Shown piece by piece: positions 23,622 to 36,045 of a stretch of DNA of 64,000 nt. The notes beneath the pieces were generated by a model that saw only the letters and a list, made by a program, of their open reading frames with translations, was not told the origin of the DNA and searched no databases. Position 1 is the first letter of the stretch. The number at the start of each line of letters is the position of its first letter. Source of the DNA: Odobenus rosmarus divergens (taxonomy: Eukaryota; Chordata; Mammalia; Carnivora; Odobenidae); contig NW_004451008.1 of NCBI RefSeq assembly GCF_000321225.1, positions 1-64,000 of the forward strand, given 5' to 3'. A program made the position numbers and the translations under genes.

Positions 23622-24760
23622 CTCAATATTTTAAATATCTCACATTCCTTTCTTCTTGCTTTCATTGTTTCTGAGAATTGAGATGTAATTCTTATCTTTG
23701 CTGCTCTATAAGGTTTTTCCTCTGGCTTCTTTCAGGATTTTTTCCTCCATTTTTGATTAACTGTAATTGGAAAATGATAGGCCTAGGTATAGTTTTGTTA
23801 CTGTTGTTTAGGGTTTGTTTGTTTGGCATTTATCCTGTTTGGTGTAATCTGAGTTTTCTGGATTTGTAGTTTGGTGTCATAGTCTGTTCGGGTGGCTCTA
23901 ACAGAATACCATAAACCAGGTGGCTTATAAACTACGTAAGTGTATTTCTCACAGTTCTCTAGGCTGGGCAATCCAAGATCAAGACACTGTCAGATGCAGT
24001 ATCTGCTGAGGATCCACTACCTGATTCATAGATAGTCGCTTTGTCTTTTTGCTGTGTGCTAACATAGTACAAAGAGCAAGGGTAGCTCTCTGGGCTCTTT
24101 TGTAAGAGAAGCCATCCCATTCATGAGGGTCCCATCCTTATGACCAGATTGCCTCCCAAAGGCCCAGCCTCCAAATAACATGACATTAGAGATTAGGTTT
24201 CAACATGGATCTGGGGGCGGGGGGCTGGAACAGTCTCCAGCAGTCTGGTATGAACTTGGGGAAATCCTCAGTTATTGTTTCAGAGGTATTTCTTCTGTTC
24301 CTTTCTTCTTTTTGGTATTACCATTCCATGTAAGTTATACCTTTTGTATTTGTCTCATAGTTCTTGGATGTTGTTCTTTTGGGTGTTTTTTTCTCTTTGC
24401 ATTTCAGTTCTGGCAGTTTCTATTTGAGCATTCCTTAAGCTCAGAGATTCTTTACTCAGCTAGGCCCTATGAATAAGCTCATTAAAGATACTCATTTCTG
24501 TTAGTGTTTTTGATCTCTAGCATTTCTATTTCTTTCTTAGAAGTTCCAACTCTTTGTTTACATTGCCCATCTGTTCCTGTATGAGGTCTTTGTCCATTAC
24601 AGCCCTTAGCATATTCATCACAGTTGTTTTAAATTCAGTCTGTGAATTCTAACATCCCTGCCGTATCTGAGTCTGGTTGCAATGCTTACTATCTCTTTAA
24701 ACTCTGGGTTTGGCCTTCACAGTTTGGCCAGTACAATGCCTTATAATTTTTTTGATAGCC
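23622..24760 (-). mobile_element. Old LINE (HAL1/L1-like), antisense, split by another old repeat
   Basis: TTCTGAGAATTGAGATGTAA and, after the inserted repeat, AATTCTAACATCCCTGCCGT and TTTTGATAGCCAGACATGAA resemble reversed HAL1/L1 text. Confidence 0.55.
23878..24215 (+). mobile_element. Old mammalian interspersed repeat, family not named
   Basis: ACAGAATACCATAAACCAGG, GTATTTCTCACAGTTCTCTA, CCCATTCATGAGGGTCCCAT and AGGTTTCAACATGGATCTGG match a very common mammalian repeat whose family I cannot name with confidence. Confidence 0.6.
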
Positions 24761-26790
24761 AGACATGAATGAAAAAGGAATTGCGGTATGCCTTTAGTAA
24801 TGTGGCAAGGTGTGGGTGGAGAAAGTGGTCTCTGGTCCTATGATTAGGTCTTTTAGTGCGCCTGTGTCTCTGCACTGTAAATTTCACAGTGCTTGAGCTC
24901 CCCTGTCCCCTGCTCCAGTCCTGCTCCCCATTCTCTCCTCTTCCCAAGTGGCTGGCTTACTGTTGGAGCTCCTGCTGCATGCTACTAAAACTGAGGAAGC
25001 TCCTGCTTCTGGTATTCAAAAGAAGACAGTTGCAAGAGGAGGTTGGAGAGACCTGGTGGGTTAGGGGCTTGGCTAAATAATGAAGGTTCTGGCAGGCTAC
25101 TAAGAGTTTGGATTTATGTCTAAATGCAACCGGAAGCCATTGAAAGATTTCATTATTTTTTTCTTTTCACATCAAACAGGCAACATGATGAGGTCATGAC
25201 AAGGTTTGAGGGAGGCACGTTTCAAAGCAAAGGAGTGATGTGATCTGATTTCCATTCATATTTTAAGACATCCACTTTGTTAAGTGAAGAAGGGATTCAA
25301 AGGGATAGGAATTGAGACTAAGGATGGCTACCAATTAGGTGTCACAACTGACACCTGAGTATTATCAGTGAAAACTCTTGGTTGTAAAAAATAGAAAATG
25401 CCAGCTGACTTAAGCAGAAAAGGAGCTTGTTTTATAATAATTTTATTTTTTAAATAGAACCATTTGGTAGTTTGCAGACTCTGCAGGAAGAGGGGAGAAC
25501 CAGGCTTGGAAGGAAGTTTATCAGCCAAAGTTACCCCAGTCAGTTCAGTGTGGTCATTGCCACTGCCAAACCACAGCTCGCCCCACTGCTGCTGACATAG
25601 ACAAGCAATCTGGCTACTGAAGCTAGAAGCACCTCCCACTCCCAGCTTCACCCGTTCCCTCCTCCCCACACGTTTGAGGCACTTTTAGCCACCCTATCCC
25701 CTTGAATATATTTCTACTGTCCTTACTTCTTGGGGTTACTGGTTAGTGATGTCAAGTTTGGATGCATCTGATTGACCAAGCCTAAGTCACAGGCATATGC
25801 ACTACAAGCAGAAAAGGGTGGGTTTAAGTACCTAGGATTTTCTGCATCTTTGGTGTTAGGTAGTCTCCCAGCAAAACTCATTGGCATCCCACACGTCTTC
25901 TCTCCTGAGAAGCTGAGAAAATGACACATCCAATACCAGCAATGGAAAACCTCATATGACAGATTGAATTACTGACCCTTCTCTATTTTATCTGTGCCCT
26001 TGGCAAGTACCTCTGCAATCCCCCCAACTTAGTGTATTTCCTCATCCTGTGGCTTTTTCCTCGGCCACGTGATTTGCTTTTGCCTTGGAAAGTTAACAAG
26101 CAGAAGCTTGAAATGTACTTGTGCGATTGATCTTGTGTTTCCGCCATCATGAGAAGAACATGTGCTGGCTTGCCCACTTTTCCAAGGAGGCTGAGAAGTG
26201 GAGCAGGCCCACACACCTGCAGTGTGAAGCCAACCTGTTTCTGCCACTGCAGTCTATAGATTAACACCAGCTGTTCTGCAGATGGGAGCCTGGCTGAGAT
26301 CAGCAGCTAAATACTTAAGTGTATGCCTCTGAGTTTCTATGGTTTATTATGCAGCAATAGCTGACTAGATACAATTGAGGTTATCTGAAGGAACTCCACA
26401 AGGTTGAAAAGGTTGGCAAGTATAAGGCTTTAATTATGGAAACAAGAAATGTTTCAGAGTGTGCATCAGTCGAAGAGACCTGTCTACTAAATTGAGTGAC
26501 CACTCAACCTCCGTATGTATGGTTTTCAAAATTCTCTCACATTTATATGCTGGTCTTATGGCTTACAGAGCACTTTGTAAACATGATCATAAACCCAAGA
26601 GTATTACTGTCATCTGACCCAAGCCTAGCCACGGCCTCTCTACTGGGGTGTCATAGCATTCCAAATGTATCTAACAGATCTTCTACATTATAACAAAATC
26701 ACCTTATGTACCTTTCCCATTGGATGAAGACCTCATACACACTGATTGGCACTCTAGAGTTGAGCTTTTGTTATCAGCTCACTCTTCTGC
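24761..26790. other. Intergenic, mostly single-copy with faint old repeats
   Basis: AAAGGAGTGATGTGATCTGA near 25230 and GCAGCAATAGCTGACTAGAT near 26350 resemble ancient mammalian repeats. No gene, exon or young transposon was recognised. Confidence 0.5.
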
Positions 26791-27025
26791 CCAACACTTC
26801 CAATGGTTCTTCATGCCATTTTGAGTAAAACCCAAATTTTCCTTAGTGTCTACAAAAATCACAAATTGATATGGCTCTTTACTTACCCTCTTAATCTTTT
26901 TTACTCACATTGGCCTCCCTGGTGTGCCTTAAATTTGAACAAACCAAGGAACTTAAGTCTAACATACGGCTTTCACCTCTTTTCTCTCAAATGTCATACT
27001 ACTGTAGTCTTCCCTGACCAAGTTA
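26790..27025 (+). mobile_element. L2 LINE fragment
   Basis: CAATGGTTCTTCATGCC, GAGTAAAACCCAAATTTTCC, CCTCCCTGGTGTGCC and GTCTTCCCTGACC follow the order of the L2 3' region. Confidence 0.6.
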
Positions 27026-27039
27026 TTTATAAAAGTTGA

Positions 27040-30000
27040 GTATGTAATGTTAAATATAAGGTTAAAACAGATGCCATCTGTGTTCAGTGCTTAGAGCTCG
27101 ATACTAACAATGGTTTTCCTATGAAATGCCAAACTTTATTGTGTAATTCCATCACATCATAGTGGGGAGTATCAGTAATGAATGGAATGGATAATGGAAG
27201 ATAGTCATGCTCTATTCCCAATGTTACTTGTCCTCAGATGCACTGAATTAAACTTTAAGAGGCACAAAAAAGCAGGACTCTTCATACCAGGTAACCCGTC
27301 TTTCTAAAACTTTAGTGGTGCTTTTACCTATTGAATTTGAAAAGCTTCTAGGATGATTATACTTGACTGTGGTTAAGACTAAGGGTTTAGACATTTTCAT
27401 TATTTGCTGGGAGAAGGGTCAATGTTCATACAATTTTAGGACTTAAGTCCATTTTAGAACTTAAGAATGGGGGAATAGAAATTCACAGATTTCTGGTAAC
27501 GAGTCTAAATATTTTAAGACAAGGATCCTCAAATGGATGTTTTCTAAAGTATTTTAAAGACATCATGTTTAAGATATGGTAAAGTGAATTATATAGTTTA
27601 TAATATTTAAGTGTCTATGTAACACACTTTCCATTTTCTCTGAAGAACCCTGAATAAACCCAAGTTGTGTGGTAGATATTAGCCATGTCAAGAAATCCAA
27701 TTCCAGAATTCTATTTACAATTAAAACTACTGTCCCTTTCACAATGGAGCTCAATGTAACTACCTAGTGCAGTGATTCCTTCCAAGTACTACTTCACACT
27801 GGAGCTCAGGGTTGGTTATTATTACTGGCAAGATAGGCTCTTCAAAGTGGTAACGTTTAGCCTAAGTGAATAGATAATCAAATTTAAAAAACCCTCCTAT
27901 CCTGCTACTTAGCCATATAGTGAGGTCACAAGACACTGTCTAGGAGACACCCATGAACTCAGTTTATCTAAATTTTAGACCAAGACAGTGGAGGTATACA
28001 GTACTCTTAGTTCTCACTGGGAAAACTGCTGTTAATCATCAGGGTCTTCTGAATGGGTCTTGAACATTTAACAGTCTTGATTCTGGCTGATGCATATAAG
28101 GTAGAGAGCCACCTATAAATCAGGCTCAGGTAGAATGGGGAGGTCGATCAGTTACCTGTGGACTTATAATCAGCAAGCAGAAATTTTCCTGTTAAGAGGT
28201 CAGCAATTTGCAGTTTTCTGGGTCAAATGGTCTGTCCCAACTACTCAGTGCTGCCATTATAATGTGAAGGCAGTCATATATAATGCATTAAGTGAATGGT
28301 GATAGATGTAAAAACTGGAAACAAACCAGCCAGATTTAGTAATGTGTCGTTTGCCTACCCTTGGGAATTCAAAAATTCTTAAGGTGAAAAGGTGAACTGC
28401 TCTCCTTTCCACACAAATGCATATCGCTTCTGTTACTGACCAGAATGGTGAGAAAACCTTTTTAGATTTTAAGGACTTATCAAGTGCCCCATTTGTCCCA
28501 ATGAGGAAAATTCATCTGAATTAGCGCCTATGTTTAAAATCACTACTTAAAATGTCCACCAGCCTACACACCAATAAACTGAGTAAGCAAATGGAAAATG
28601 TATGCATTCTCTACTATTTGCCAGAGCCACCACTACCACCCTGTAATCCTCAGGGACAGGATGACTTTTATTAAGCCCTAAATGGCTTCCCTTTGGCCTT
28701 TATCCCAAGGTTAAGAGGATCCTCTTAGTTGAGGACACTAGTTAAAACGTGCACAGGACTGCAGGGGGGAGGGGGAAGAGAACCTCACCCCCCCCCAGGA
28801 TGATTCGAAGTTCCCCCAGACTTACCACAAAATAAATTTCAAACAATCCTATTCATCACCTCATCCCAAGCCCCAGTTTTAACCTTTTTTCAGTCACAAT
28901 AGTGTCTGTCCCTGGTTCCCATGAACTAGTTTAACTGTAAGCCAGTATCTAATATTTCTGGTTAAGTTTGGATATTTTTTCTCCTGTACATAGTTAAGTG
29001 CACAAATGATTGCATAACCCCTTGGCAAAACTGGTAAAGTTCATATGCACAGGTGGTTCTTATTTGGGGTTTCTGGCCTCTTCAAGTTCAATGTCTTATG
29101 AATTCTCTATTGTGTCAGTCCTATGTTCACAAGATCCAGAGGGTTTTTTTCTGTTATATAATCAAGATCTGTCAGTTGTCTGAAGCAAAACTGTGGGTGT
29201 ACACTCATCAATAAACCCTTCCCTGTAAAATTTACCTAATTTTTATAAGGTAAATAAATTTCACCTTCTGGGTTAAACTTTTGTTCCTAGTCTTATTCAT
29301 AATTTCTCTCCTTGAGCCTTTGCAAATTCAAATACTGATTAGCAGGAAATGAGGGTTGAGAATTGTTAGTTTTATCCTGAGGCATACTTTCCTTATGCAA
29401 GGGAAGTAACTAAAGACCATTTTGGAGGGCTTGGGGTTCTCAAAGGCCTCCAAAAAAAGGACAAAAAAAAAAACTTATGCCAATTGTTGGGATCTGACAT
29501 TTCCTGAATAACGTGTGCTGTGTGTGCTTTCACAAGACCCTAGTCAGACTATGAATTTTAACTATTTTTCAGCAGTCCTCCAAATCAACCTTGCATTTGG
29601 TTTCAATCATCTCAGGCCTGCAGTGGTAAACAATGTATTAATACTGGCATTTAAAAACCTGGGTTCTTTTGCCTTGAGGCAAGAATTTCAAGACTTAATT
29701 TATCCGATCCCTAAGTTATCCAATGGCTCTCCTATGGTTCTGACATTATTTGTCTCAAATTGGTGTATGCCAACAGTTAACCCAAGGGACTCACCAGATG
29801 ACCACCATCAGAGGCACATGAACAGACTACTTCTTTCCTCTCCCAGAATAGGAAAGGAGTCTCCACCCATCAAACCGGTAAGTTCTAAATTTTCTTCAAG
29901 GTCTGCTGCCTGTAATACACTCCTGGTAGCAATTTAGAAGTCAAAATGCTTCCAGATCCAAAAGCCCAAATGATCACTAGCTTTAAAAAAACCCACTTTA

Positions 30001-31744
30001 TTGGCAGGATAATGGGTGGCTTACATGAATTAATTGCAAGCCAACACCTTCTGGGATGCATCAATTAGGCATGGTTGTTTTCTGAAGTTGTTCTAGACCT
30101 GAGGCCAATTAGAGGGCTGGGAAATCTTTGTATTTCTTACTCCATATACTGTAATGCAGTAAGAAGTTAGGTATTTGGGCAGGGGACCTCATTCAGTGAG
30201 AACTGCACCGGATGTCCATCGTTCTCACACCCACTGCTTTGGTGCTGGCCTACCCTTTCCCCTAGCAAGACAGCCTGTAAGTGGTATCATGTTTCTTCAT
30301 GTACACTCTTACCACTACAAAATTATAATCCAGCCCCTTCTGGACCACATTCTACAAAGCATCTGAGGGGCCAAGTCTTACTCTCAAACTGGCCGACAAT
30401 AAATTTGAAACATAGTTAGTTCCAGGTGCTATTTAGAAACACAAACATGCAGAATTTTAAAATCCATTTGACAATTTCCAAAGTATGATACCACCCAGTG
30501 CGACAAATTAAGGCCTGCAAATATTGCCTATGAAATATATATACATATATATATATATTTTTCAAGTAGGCTCCACACCTAACATGGGGCTTCAACTCAC
30601 TACCCTGAGATCAAGAGTTGCATGTTCTACCAACGGAGCCAGCCAGGCACCCCTTCACACCCCCCCCCTTTTTTTTTACTCATCTGGTTATCTAGAGTAT
30701 GGCAGAATGGCATCATGAATCAAAGTACAGACTGTGGATGGACATCTGCCCACATTTGGATTACCATTTAATAGCTGTTTTAAGATAAGTTACATCTCAT
30801 GGCTGCTACAGACTAAATGAACTGTTTTACAGATACCTGGGACATACTAAATGATTTTGATAAATTACCTGCCTATTGCATTTTCCACTGGGAAATGCCA
30901 CCCTCTGGGCAAGTGTGGAGACTTATTTAATATAATATCATCCAAATGAAGACAGTCACTCCAATACCTAACTCCCCTCTTAAATGTATTTTCCAGGAAT
31001 GTACAATTTATCTATTAAAAAAAGGCAAAAAGAATATATTTCAGCCCAAGGGATGCTGTACAAGGGACTAAAAACTACTTTAAAAAACCCTCCAATTATA
31101 AGTAACAAGGTTAAAACAAAATCTTCTATGGCAACTGAGTTGTACCAGCCTTTTACTCTTTTCATTTGCATTTATTTAAACACAGTTCTCAAAACATTTG
31201 AGTGAAATTGGGCTTCCTTTGGTAAGCAAAGGACCTGAAAATAATATTTAAAAAATGAACAGGCAAAGTCTTCAGTTCATCCACAACACAGGTGTAGTGT
31301 TCCCTTTTTTCCCGAACTCTGAAGCACTTAATTTTTTCCATAGTCTAAAAGCTAGAAGAACAAGAGTACATTTGTGGTGGAATGTATTGTCACTTGCTGA
31401 TAACTAGTTGAAATACCATTATCCCCTTGTAACAGCTTTAAGAAATAGCCTTTTAAAGGCATACATTGTGTACCTCTTTTCTTATCCCCTGCTTTATATG
31501 ATACAGATTACATAAAGGCTGACAAATCCACATTTATATAAGCATTAAGCATTGGCTGTATTGAAAGTTCTTTAGTTCTAGTACTAGCAGTACAGGGTTA
31601 CAGAGCATAATTTTCAACACTTAGTTGCAGGTATATTACGTATAATATGTTTCATGGATTGGAGGAAAATGGGTATTTTTGTCTTGAAATTTACTAATGA
31701 CACAACCTAATCTGAACAGTTTTGCTAAGCATTGATGTTAGAAA
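27040..31744. other. Repeat-poor region downstream of TRA2B
   Basis: Largely single-copy AT-rich DNA with only one SINEC (30555-30653). Several minus-strand AATAAA hexamers (31171, 29997, 28667, 27135) would allow longer TRA2B 3' UTRs. No protein gene is supported; a 140-codon plus-strand open frame (29515-29937) has no recognised homology. Confidence 0.5.
30555..30653 (-). mobile_element. Short SINEC (second subfamily)
   Basis: CAAGTAGGCTCCACACCTAA, GATCAAGAGTTGCATGTTC, CAGCCAGGCACCCC; preceded by an (AT)n tract at 30534-30557. Confidence 0.9.
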
Positions 31745-32144
31745 GAAAAGTAAAAACCAAACTTTATTGTTGCTTTTTACCATTTGGTAGCATTTTACAC
31801 ACAGGCTTCGATCTTCAGAATACCCTGGATTCAGTAGAAAAACCTTTTTAAATGAAGTTTTGTACAATAGAAACTTCTCAGCAGTCAAAATTTAGACTGT
31901 AAAAAAATACATGCAAAACATACTTTTCTGAAAACACTTAACTTTGAACAAAGCACCGAACTACACAAATGCAGAATGAAAACAGCATTTCAACTCCACC
32001 AAAAGTAGTCATCATAAAAGGTGTAAAAGTCACCTAACTTCACTAGGCACTGTTCACTTTTTAAACAGGAGACAATAAAAAATATTGTCCACAAACAATA
32101 TCCCAACTCTAGAGTAGGTTTCAGAAAATCTTCAACTTCATGCT
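31745..32144 (-). other. TRA2B: TRA2B proximal 3' UTR
   Basis: About 400 nt from the stop to a canonical AATAAA at 31763-31768 (minus strand), followed by a U-rich stretch (GTTTGGTTTTTACTTTTC) suited to cleavage-factor binding. The cleavage position near 31745 is inferred. No interspersed repeat was seen here. Longer forms using more distal signals are possible. Confidence 0.7.
31763..31768 (-). terminator. TRA2B: Poly(A) signal AATAAA, proximal
   Basis: First canonical hexamer with a U-rich downstream element after the TRA2B stop codon. Other minus-strand AATAAA hexamers lie at 31171-31176, 29997-30002, 28667-28672 and 27135-27140. Confidence 0.65.
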
Positions 32145-32155
32145 TTAATAGCGAC
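32145..32155 (-). CDS. TRA2B: TRA2B exon 10, terminal coding part (residues 286-288, stop)
   Basis: Acceptor TTCCTAG precedes 32155. GT completes Arg 286; CGC TAT TAA encode R287, Y288 and the stop at 32145-32147. The rest of the exon is 3' UTR. Confidence 0.95.
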
Positions 32156-32640
32156 CTAGGAAGAAATAATAATCAGTCTCAGTATTGAAGCATATTTATC
32201 AAGTGTACTTTAATGTTGAGACTTTTTAGATTATTCTACCATTAGAAAATTCTATGCACCAGATTCTCTCCTATGAAAAGGGTTACACTAGAAATCAAAG
32301 AACCAACACTGAATAAAAGAATTAGCTGGGAGGTATATAACTCAACCCCCAGGAGCTAAGGTTTTAAAGTCACCCAAATGTTTCCAGGCTGTACAAAAAC
32401 TGCAAGCCCTCCTGAAAAGGTACAAATGGTGACCAGAATGTATTATACATTTACTATTTTAATTAGCAAGAGTTAGATTACAAGGATTTTCATATACTTC
32501 CTTGAACCCTACACACAAAAACCGAGGGTGGGTGGGTGGATTGTAATACAGATAAAACTACTTGAATTAACCCACTATCTACTGTAGTTTGATAACTTCA
32601 AGCCATACTATTATAAAATCATATCAAGTTAAAAACTTAC
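32156..32640 (-). other. TRA2B: TRA2B intron 9
   Basis: Non-coding single-copy sequence; nothing further recognised. Confidence 0.8.
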
Positions 32641-32714
32641 GAGGTGAGTACGATCGAGATCTAGAACGTGATCTGTATCCTCCACGACTATAATAAGGAG
32701 AAGGTGACCGCCTT
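32641..32714 (-). CDS. TRA2B: TRA2B exon 9 (residues 261-286, RS2)
   Basis: Acceptor TGTTTACAG, donor GTAAGT, 74 nt. It encodes the RS2 domain, [20 protein letters not shown] to SYSP, ending with the first base of an Arg codon. Confidence 0.97.
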
Positions 32715-33283
32715 CTGTAAACAAATGCCAAGACCATCTAAGACTCCACAGATTTAAGTTAGACTAAATGATATATACAGATTGCAATAGTCATGGTATT
32801 TCCAAAGTCTGTTTTAGATAATAAAACCACTAATCCCAAGCCACACCTTCATGAACACCCAAAACAAATTTTACTAAGTGCTTCAAAGCAGTTTTCTAAG
32901 ACTGACTTGAATATTCACTTGCTTACTAAGATGCTCGTTAAAAGCTAACAAAAATGCAATAGTACCAGAAAATAGCAGTAAGGAAGAAAGACTAAGAATA
33001 TTATGGATGCTTATCAGTGACCTTAATTTACAACACTATCATCGCTTATTAAGGTACAAAATGGGGCCATTGAGTAATTACCTAGTATAAGCCCAATTCA
33101 TTTCTGTAAACACACAAACGAAGCCATGTATACACATCACTGATTTCAGTTACAGTATTTTACGAATTTCATGCAATCCAATTTGTGTGATCCAACTTTT
33201 AATAACCCCCAAAATAACCAAGTGTCTTTAGGTGAGCCATTCTACTGTGTACCATGTACATTTAAAATCCTCTCCTGCCATAC
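32715..33283 (-). other. TRA2B: TRA2B intron 8
   Basis: Non-coding single-copy sequence; nothing further recognised. Confidence 0.8.
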
Positions 33284-33343
33284 CTGTAAATCTGATCCCT
33301 GTCTTGAGCAGCTCTCCATCCTCCTCCTCCTCCACCTCCTCCT
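33284..33343 (-). CDS. TRA2B: TRA2B exon 8 (residues 241-261, Gly run)
   Basis: Acceptor GCCTTCACAG, donor GTATGG, 60 nt. It encodes eight consecutive glycines (mostly GGA codons) and then [11 protein letters not shown], ending in a split Arg codon. The GGA array is a short trinucleotide repeat and could vary in length between individuals or species. The donor is weaker than those of neighbouring exons. Confidence 0.95.
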
Positions 33344-34448
33344 CTGTGAAGGCAGAAAAGCAACACACATTCATTTTTTTTAAAGTAAAAACAATATTTA
33401 TGCGGTATAATTAAAACTCCCACAGAGAAATGAACGATCATTTTTGTAAGTAAAGTGATTAAAGCCCTAACTTTTGTCACCCTTTTTACAAAATGGCATA
33501 GAGCTCTCTCTGGTGGCTAAAATGAGTAACAGAACAAATTACACTTCTAAAGTAAATGCTCAACTGAATTAAAATAAAACCTGAACGTTTAATCTTCCCA
33601 GCCTCCACAGATTAATCCCTAAGAGTGCCAATTAACACACAAATGTTCTTTCAAAAAAGGTTTTTGTTAGGGATAAAATGCTGGACCATTGCGTCAGAAG
33701 CAAGCTTAAGGACTCACTTCCACAGATAGGAATTGACAATCAGCTTCTTTAAACATTCAAAACGGTGTTAAAAAAAAAAAAAGACAACCACACCTCTATA
33801 AAGCACCAAGGATTAATCGTACAATTTACATTTTCATAAGCAAGATAGGGTCTAATTTACCCGCTGCAGCTAAATTAAAGATTTTACTTCCTTTTATCTT
33901 CATAAGTGTTTCTCAGTATGACACTTATTTCCCTACTAATCCCCCCCCCACAAAAGGTTCAATTTTTTGGTAATAAAAAAACCTCTAGCCATTCTTATAC
34001 CAAATTATTGCCTTTCAGCAAGTATTTCTTTGGACTCTTCCAAGACTTAGTTTTCCCTACCTAGACAGCATCATGCATCAGACACCAAAAATGCTTTATA
34101 AAGCAATGACTTTAAAAATGCAGCTTACGGAACTTAAGAACAAGCACAAAAGAGTGAAAAAACTGAAGTACGGTCTGTAATTTTGGTTTCACTGCCATGC
34201 TCAAAACCAGGGATTTCAGCTGGTTTAAGACTTGATGTTTTTAAAAAAATACTCGTTAAGTTCAACTGACTAGACACATAACCTAAAAATCTACAGTTTA
34301 AACTCTAGCCCTACATTTCTTAGTATAAAAAAGAAAAAACACTAAAGTTTAGTGTTTTTAAGGTCGTGCCTTAAATTATGATTCAGGAGAAGAGACTGGT
34401 ACCTCCCTTCAAATTTTTGGCAACTCAAATCTATTATGGTTAACTTAC
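33344..34448 (-). other. TRA2B: TRA2B intron 7
   Basis: Non-coding single-copy sequence with short homopolymers (A-run near 33770, C-run near 33943); no transposon recognised. Confidence 0.8.
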
Positions 34449-34532
34449 CTGTATGATCTGCTGTAGTAGTCTCGATCATCATAGCCTCGATCATATCCTC
34501 TGTCATAGTAATCCCGACGGCGTGAGCTGCCA
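34449..34532 (-). CDS. TRA2B: TRA2B exon 7 (residues 213-241)
   Basis: Acceptor CATTCACAG, donor GTAAGT, 84 nt. It encodes [20 protein letters not shown] followed by DYYSRSYR, the Tyr/Arg/Asp-rich start of the C-terminal region. The last Arg codon is split (AG|A). Confidence 0.97.
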
Positions 34533-35490
34533 CTGTGAATGATACATCTTCATAAATATGTATCATCCAATGAAATATATCTTCACACAGTATCTTCATA
34601 AAATACCACGTGGCCTTCCTTCCCTATCTTCCTACATACAACTGTTATTGTTTAAAGCTGTTCAGACAACAGCAGCAGCATGACTCATTTGGGTCCTGGG
34701 AGCCACAGCTGAGCTCTAAGGACATGACTGGGCAACTGCTCCAAGTATAATCTCTTTATACGCTCTTATATTGAGCAAAAATAGTATCTACTAATAACCC
34801 CCTAATTTTTAATTCATAGACAGGCCTTTTATAATAAAAAAGTTACCTGGAAAAGGATTATTATTATTCCTATTTAAGAATTCACTGATATGGGATAAAC
34901 ACTGTCCTTTCTCTGCTCCCTATAACAACGTACATAAATGTATTTTCCTAAAGGAAGGGCAAATAAAATATTTGGAAGAATGTGGTTTCAGGAGTGGGAA
35001 AATTTAAATTAAAAACAACAAAAAACAAAACTTCAACACAATATAGAAACACTGGTGAGAACAACGACAAAGGAGAGAAGTATCCTATCAATATAGTTCA
35101 ATGCGAAAACTGTGTTTTCCACTCTGCTTAACAAGAACTAAAAAATGCACAGGAGTAGAATGTTATAAACTAGACTTTTACCTAGAATGGTTTTAAGTTT
35201 CCATTATGATAAAAATGGTCTAAGCAAGAACATTAATTACCAAGCAAAACCAGATATATGGCCTTTCTGTATGATATGGTGGGATGTCATCTACCAGTGT
35301 GCAGCACAAATACAAGGTCTCCACTGAATATATTCTTTTGAATAGTCTTACCCAGTTAAAAAAAAAACACAGGAAGAATGATTTGTACTGTGGCAGGACT
35401 AGATGAAATGTCAAAGATTTTCCTCTAGTACATGGTAGTTCTTAGAGAAAATGCACTCAGCCATCAATCTAACTTAAAAAATAAACTTAC
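34533..35490 (-). other. TRA2B: TRA2B intron 6
   Basis: Non-coding single-copy sequence; no repeat or other feature recognised. Confidence 0.8.
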
Positions 35491-35606
35491 TAGGTAGGTC
35501 TCCCCATGTAAATTCCTGGTGTTGGGGTATGTGGTCTTTTTGTTATAGAGAAATCAACTCTGATCCTACGTCCATCAAGCTCCATTCCATTGGCACGCTC
35601 TTTTGC
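35491..35606 (-). CDS. TRA2B: TRA2B exon 6 (residues 175-213, RRM second part)
   Basis: Acceptor TTTCGAAG, donor GTAAGT, 116 nt. It encodes [20 protein letters not shown], closing the RRM (helix 2 and beta 4), then the conserved TRA2 linker [18 protein letters not shown] that helps RNA binding in this family. It ends within a Tyr codon (TA|T). Confidence 0.97.
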
Positions 35607-36045
35607 CTTCGAAAGATACATTAAGTTATTATATACACCTGGGACAAAGCCATCCACAAACTATCTAGTATAAATACTTTTGTAAATATTTACAAATAGG
35701 ATATTTATAACTAACTATAAATATATCTTATTTAAAATATAAAAGCGAAAATTGTCCTTATCCAAGTTCATTTGTACTTGGGAGTCAACAATAGGACTAT
35801 TTTAAAAAGATACAGGTCAAAAAAAAAAGGGGGGGGTGCCTGGGTGGGCTTAGTTGGTTGAGTGACTGCCTTCGCCTCAGGTCATGATCCTGGAGTCCTG
35901 GGACTGAGTCCCGCATGGGGCTCCCTGCTCAGTGGGGAGTCTGCTTCTCCCTCTGACCCTACCCCTCATGTGCTTTCTCTCTCTCAAATAAATCAAATCT
36001 AAAAAAAAAAAAAAAAAAAAAAGATACAGGTAGACTTTTACTTAC
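35607..36045 (-). other. TRA2B: TRA2B intron 5
   Basis: Non-coding, 439 bp, nearly half of which is a SINEC in antisense orientation. Confidence 0.9.
35833..36020 (+). mobile_element. SINEC in TRA2B intron 5, antisense to gene
   Basis: Head GGGTGCCTGGGTGGGCTTAG, tail CAAATAAATCAAATCT plus about 20 A. AAAAGATACAGG flanks both sides (about 35806-35817 and 36019-36030) as target-site duplication. The tail ends about 25 nt from the exon 5 donor. Confidence 0.95.

Noticed and set aside
29515..29937. 140-codon plus-strand open frame, the longest intergenic one
   Set aside because: No recognisable domain or family, no clear promoter or splice context, and ordinary AT-rich composition; kept only as part of a downstream-transcript question.
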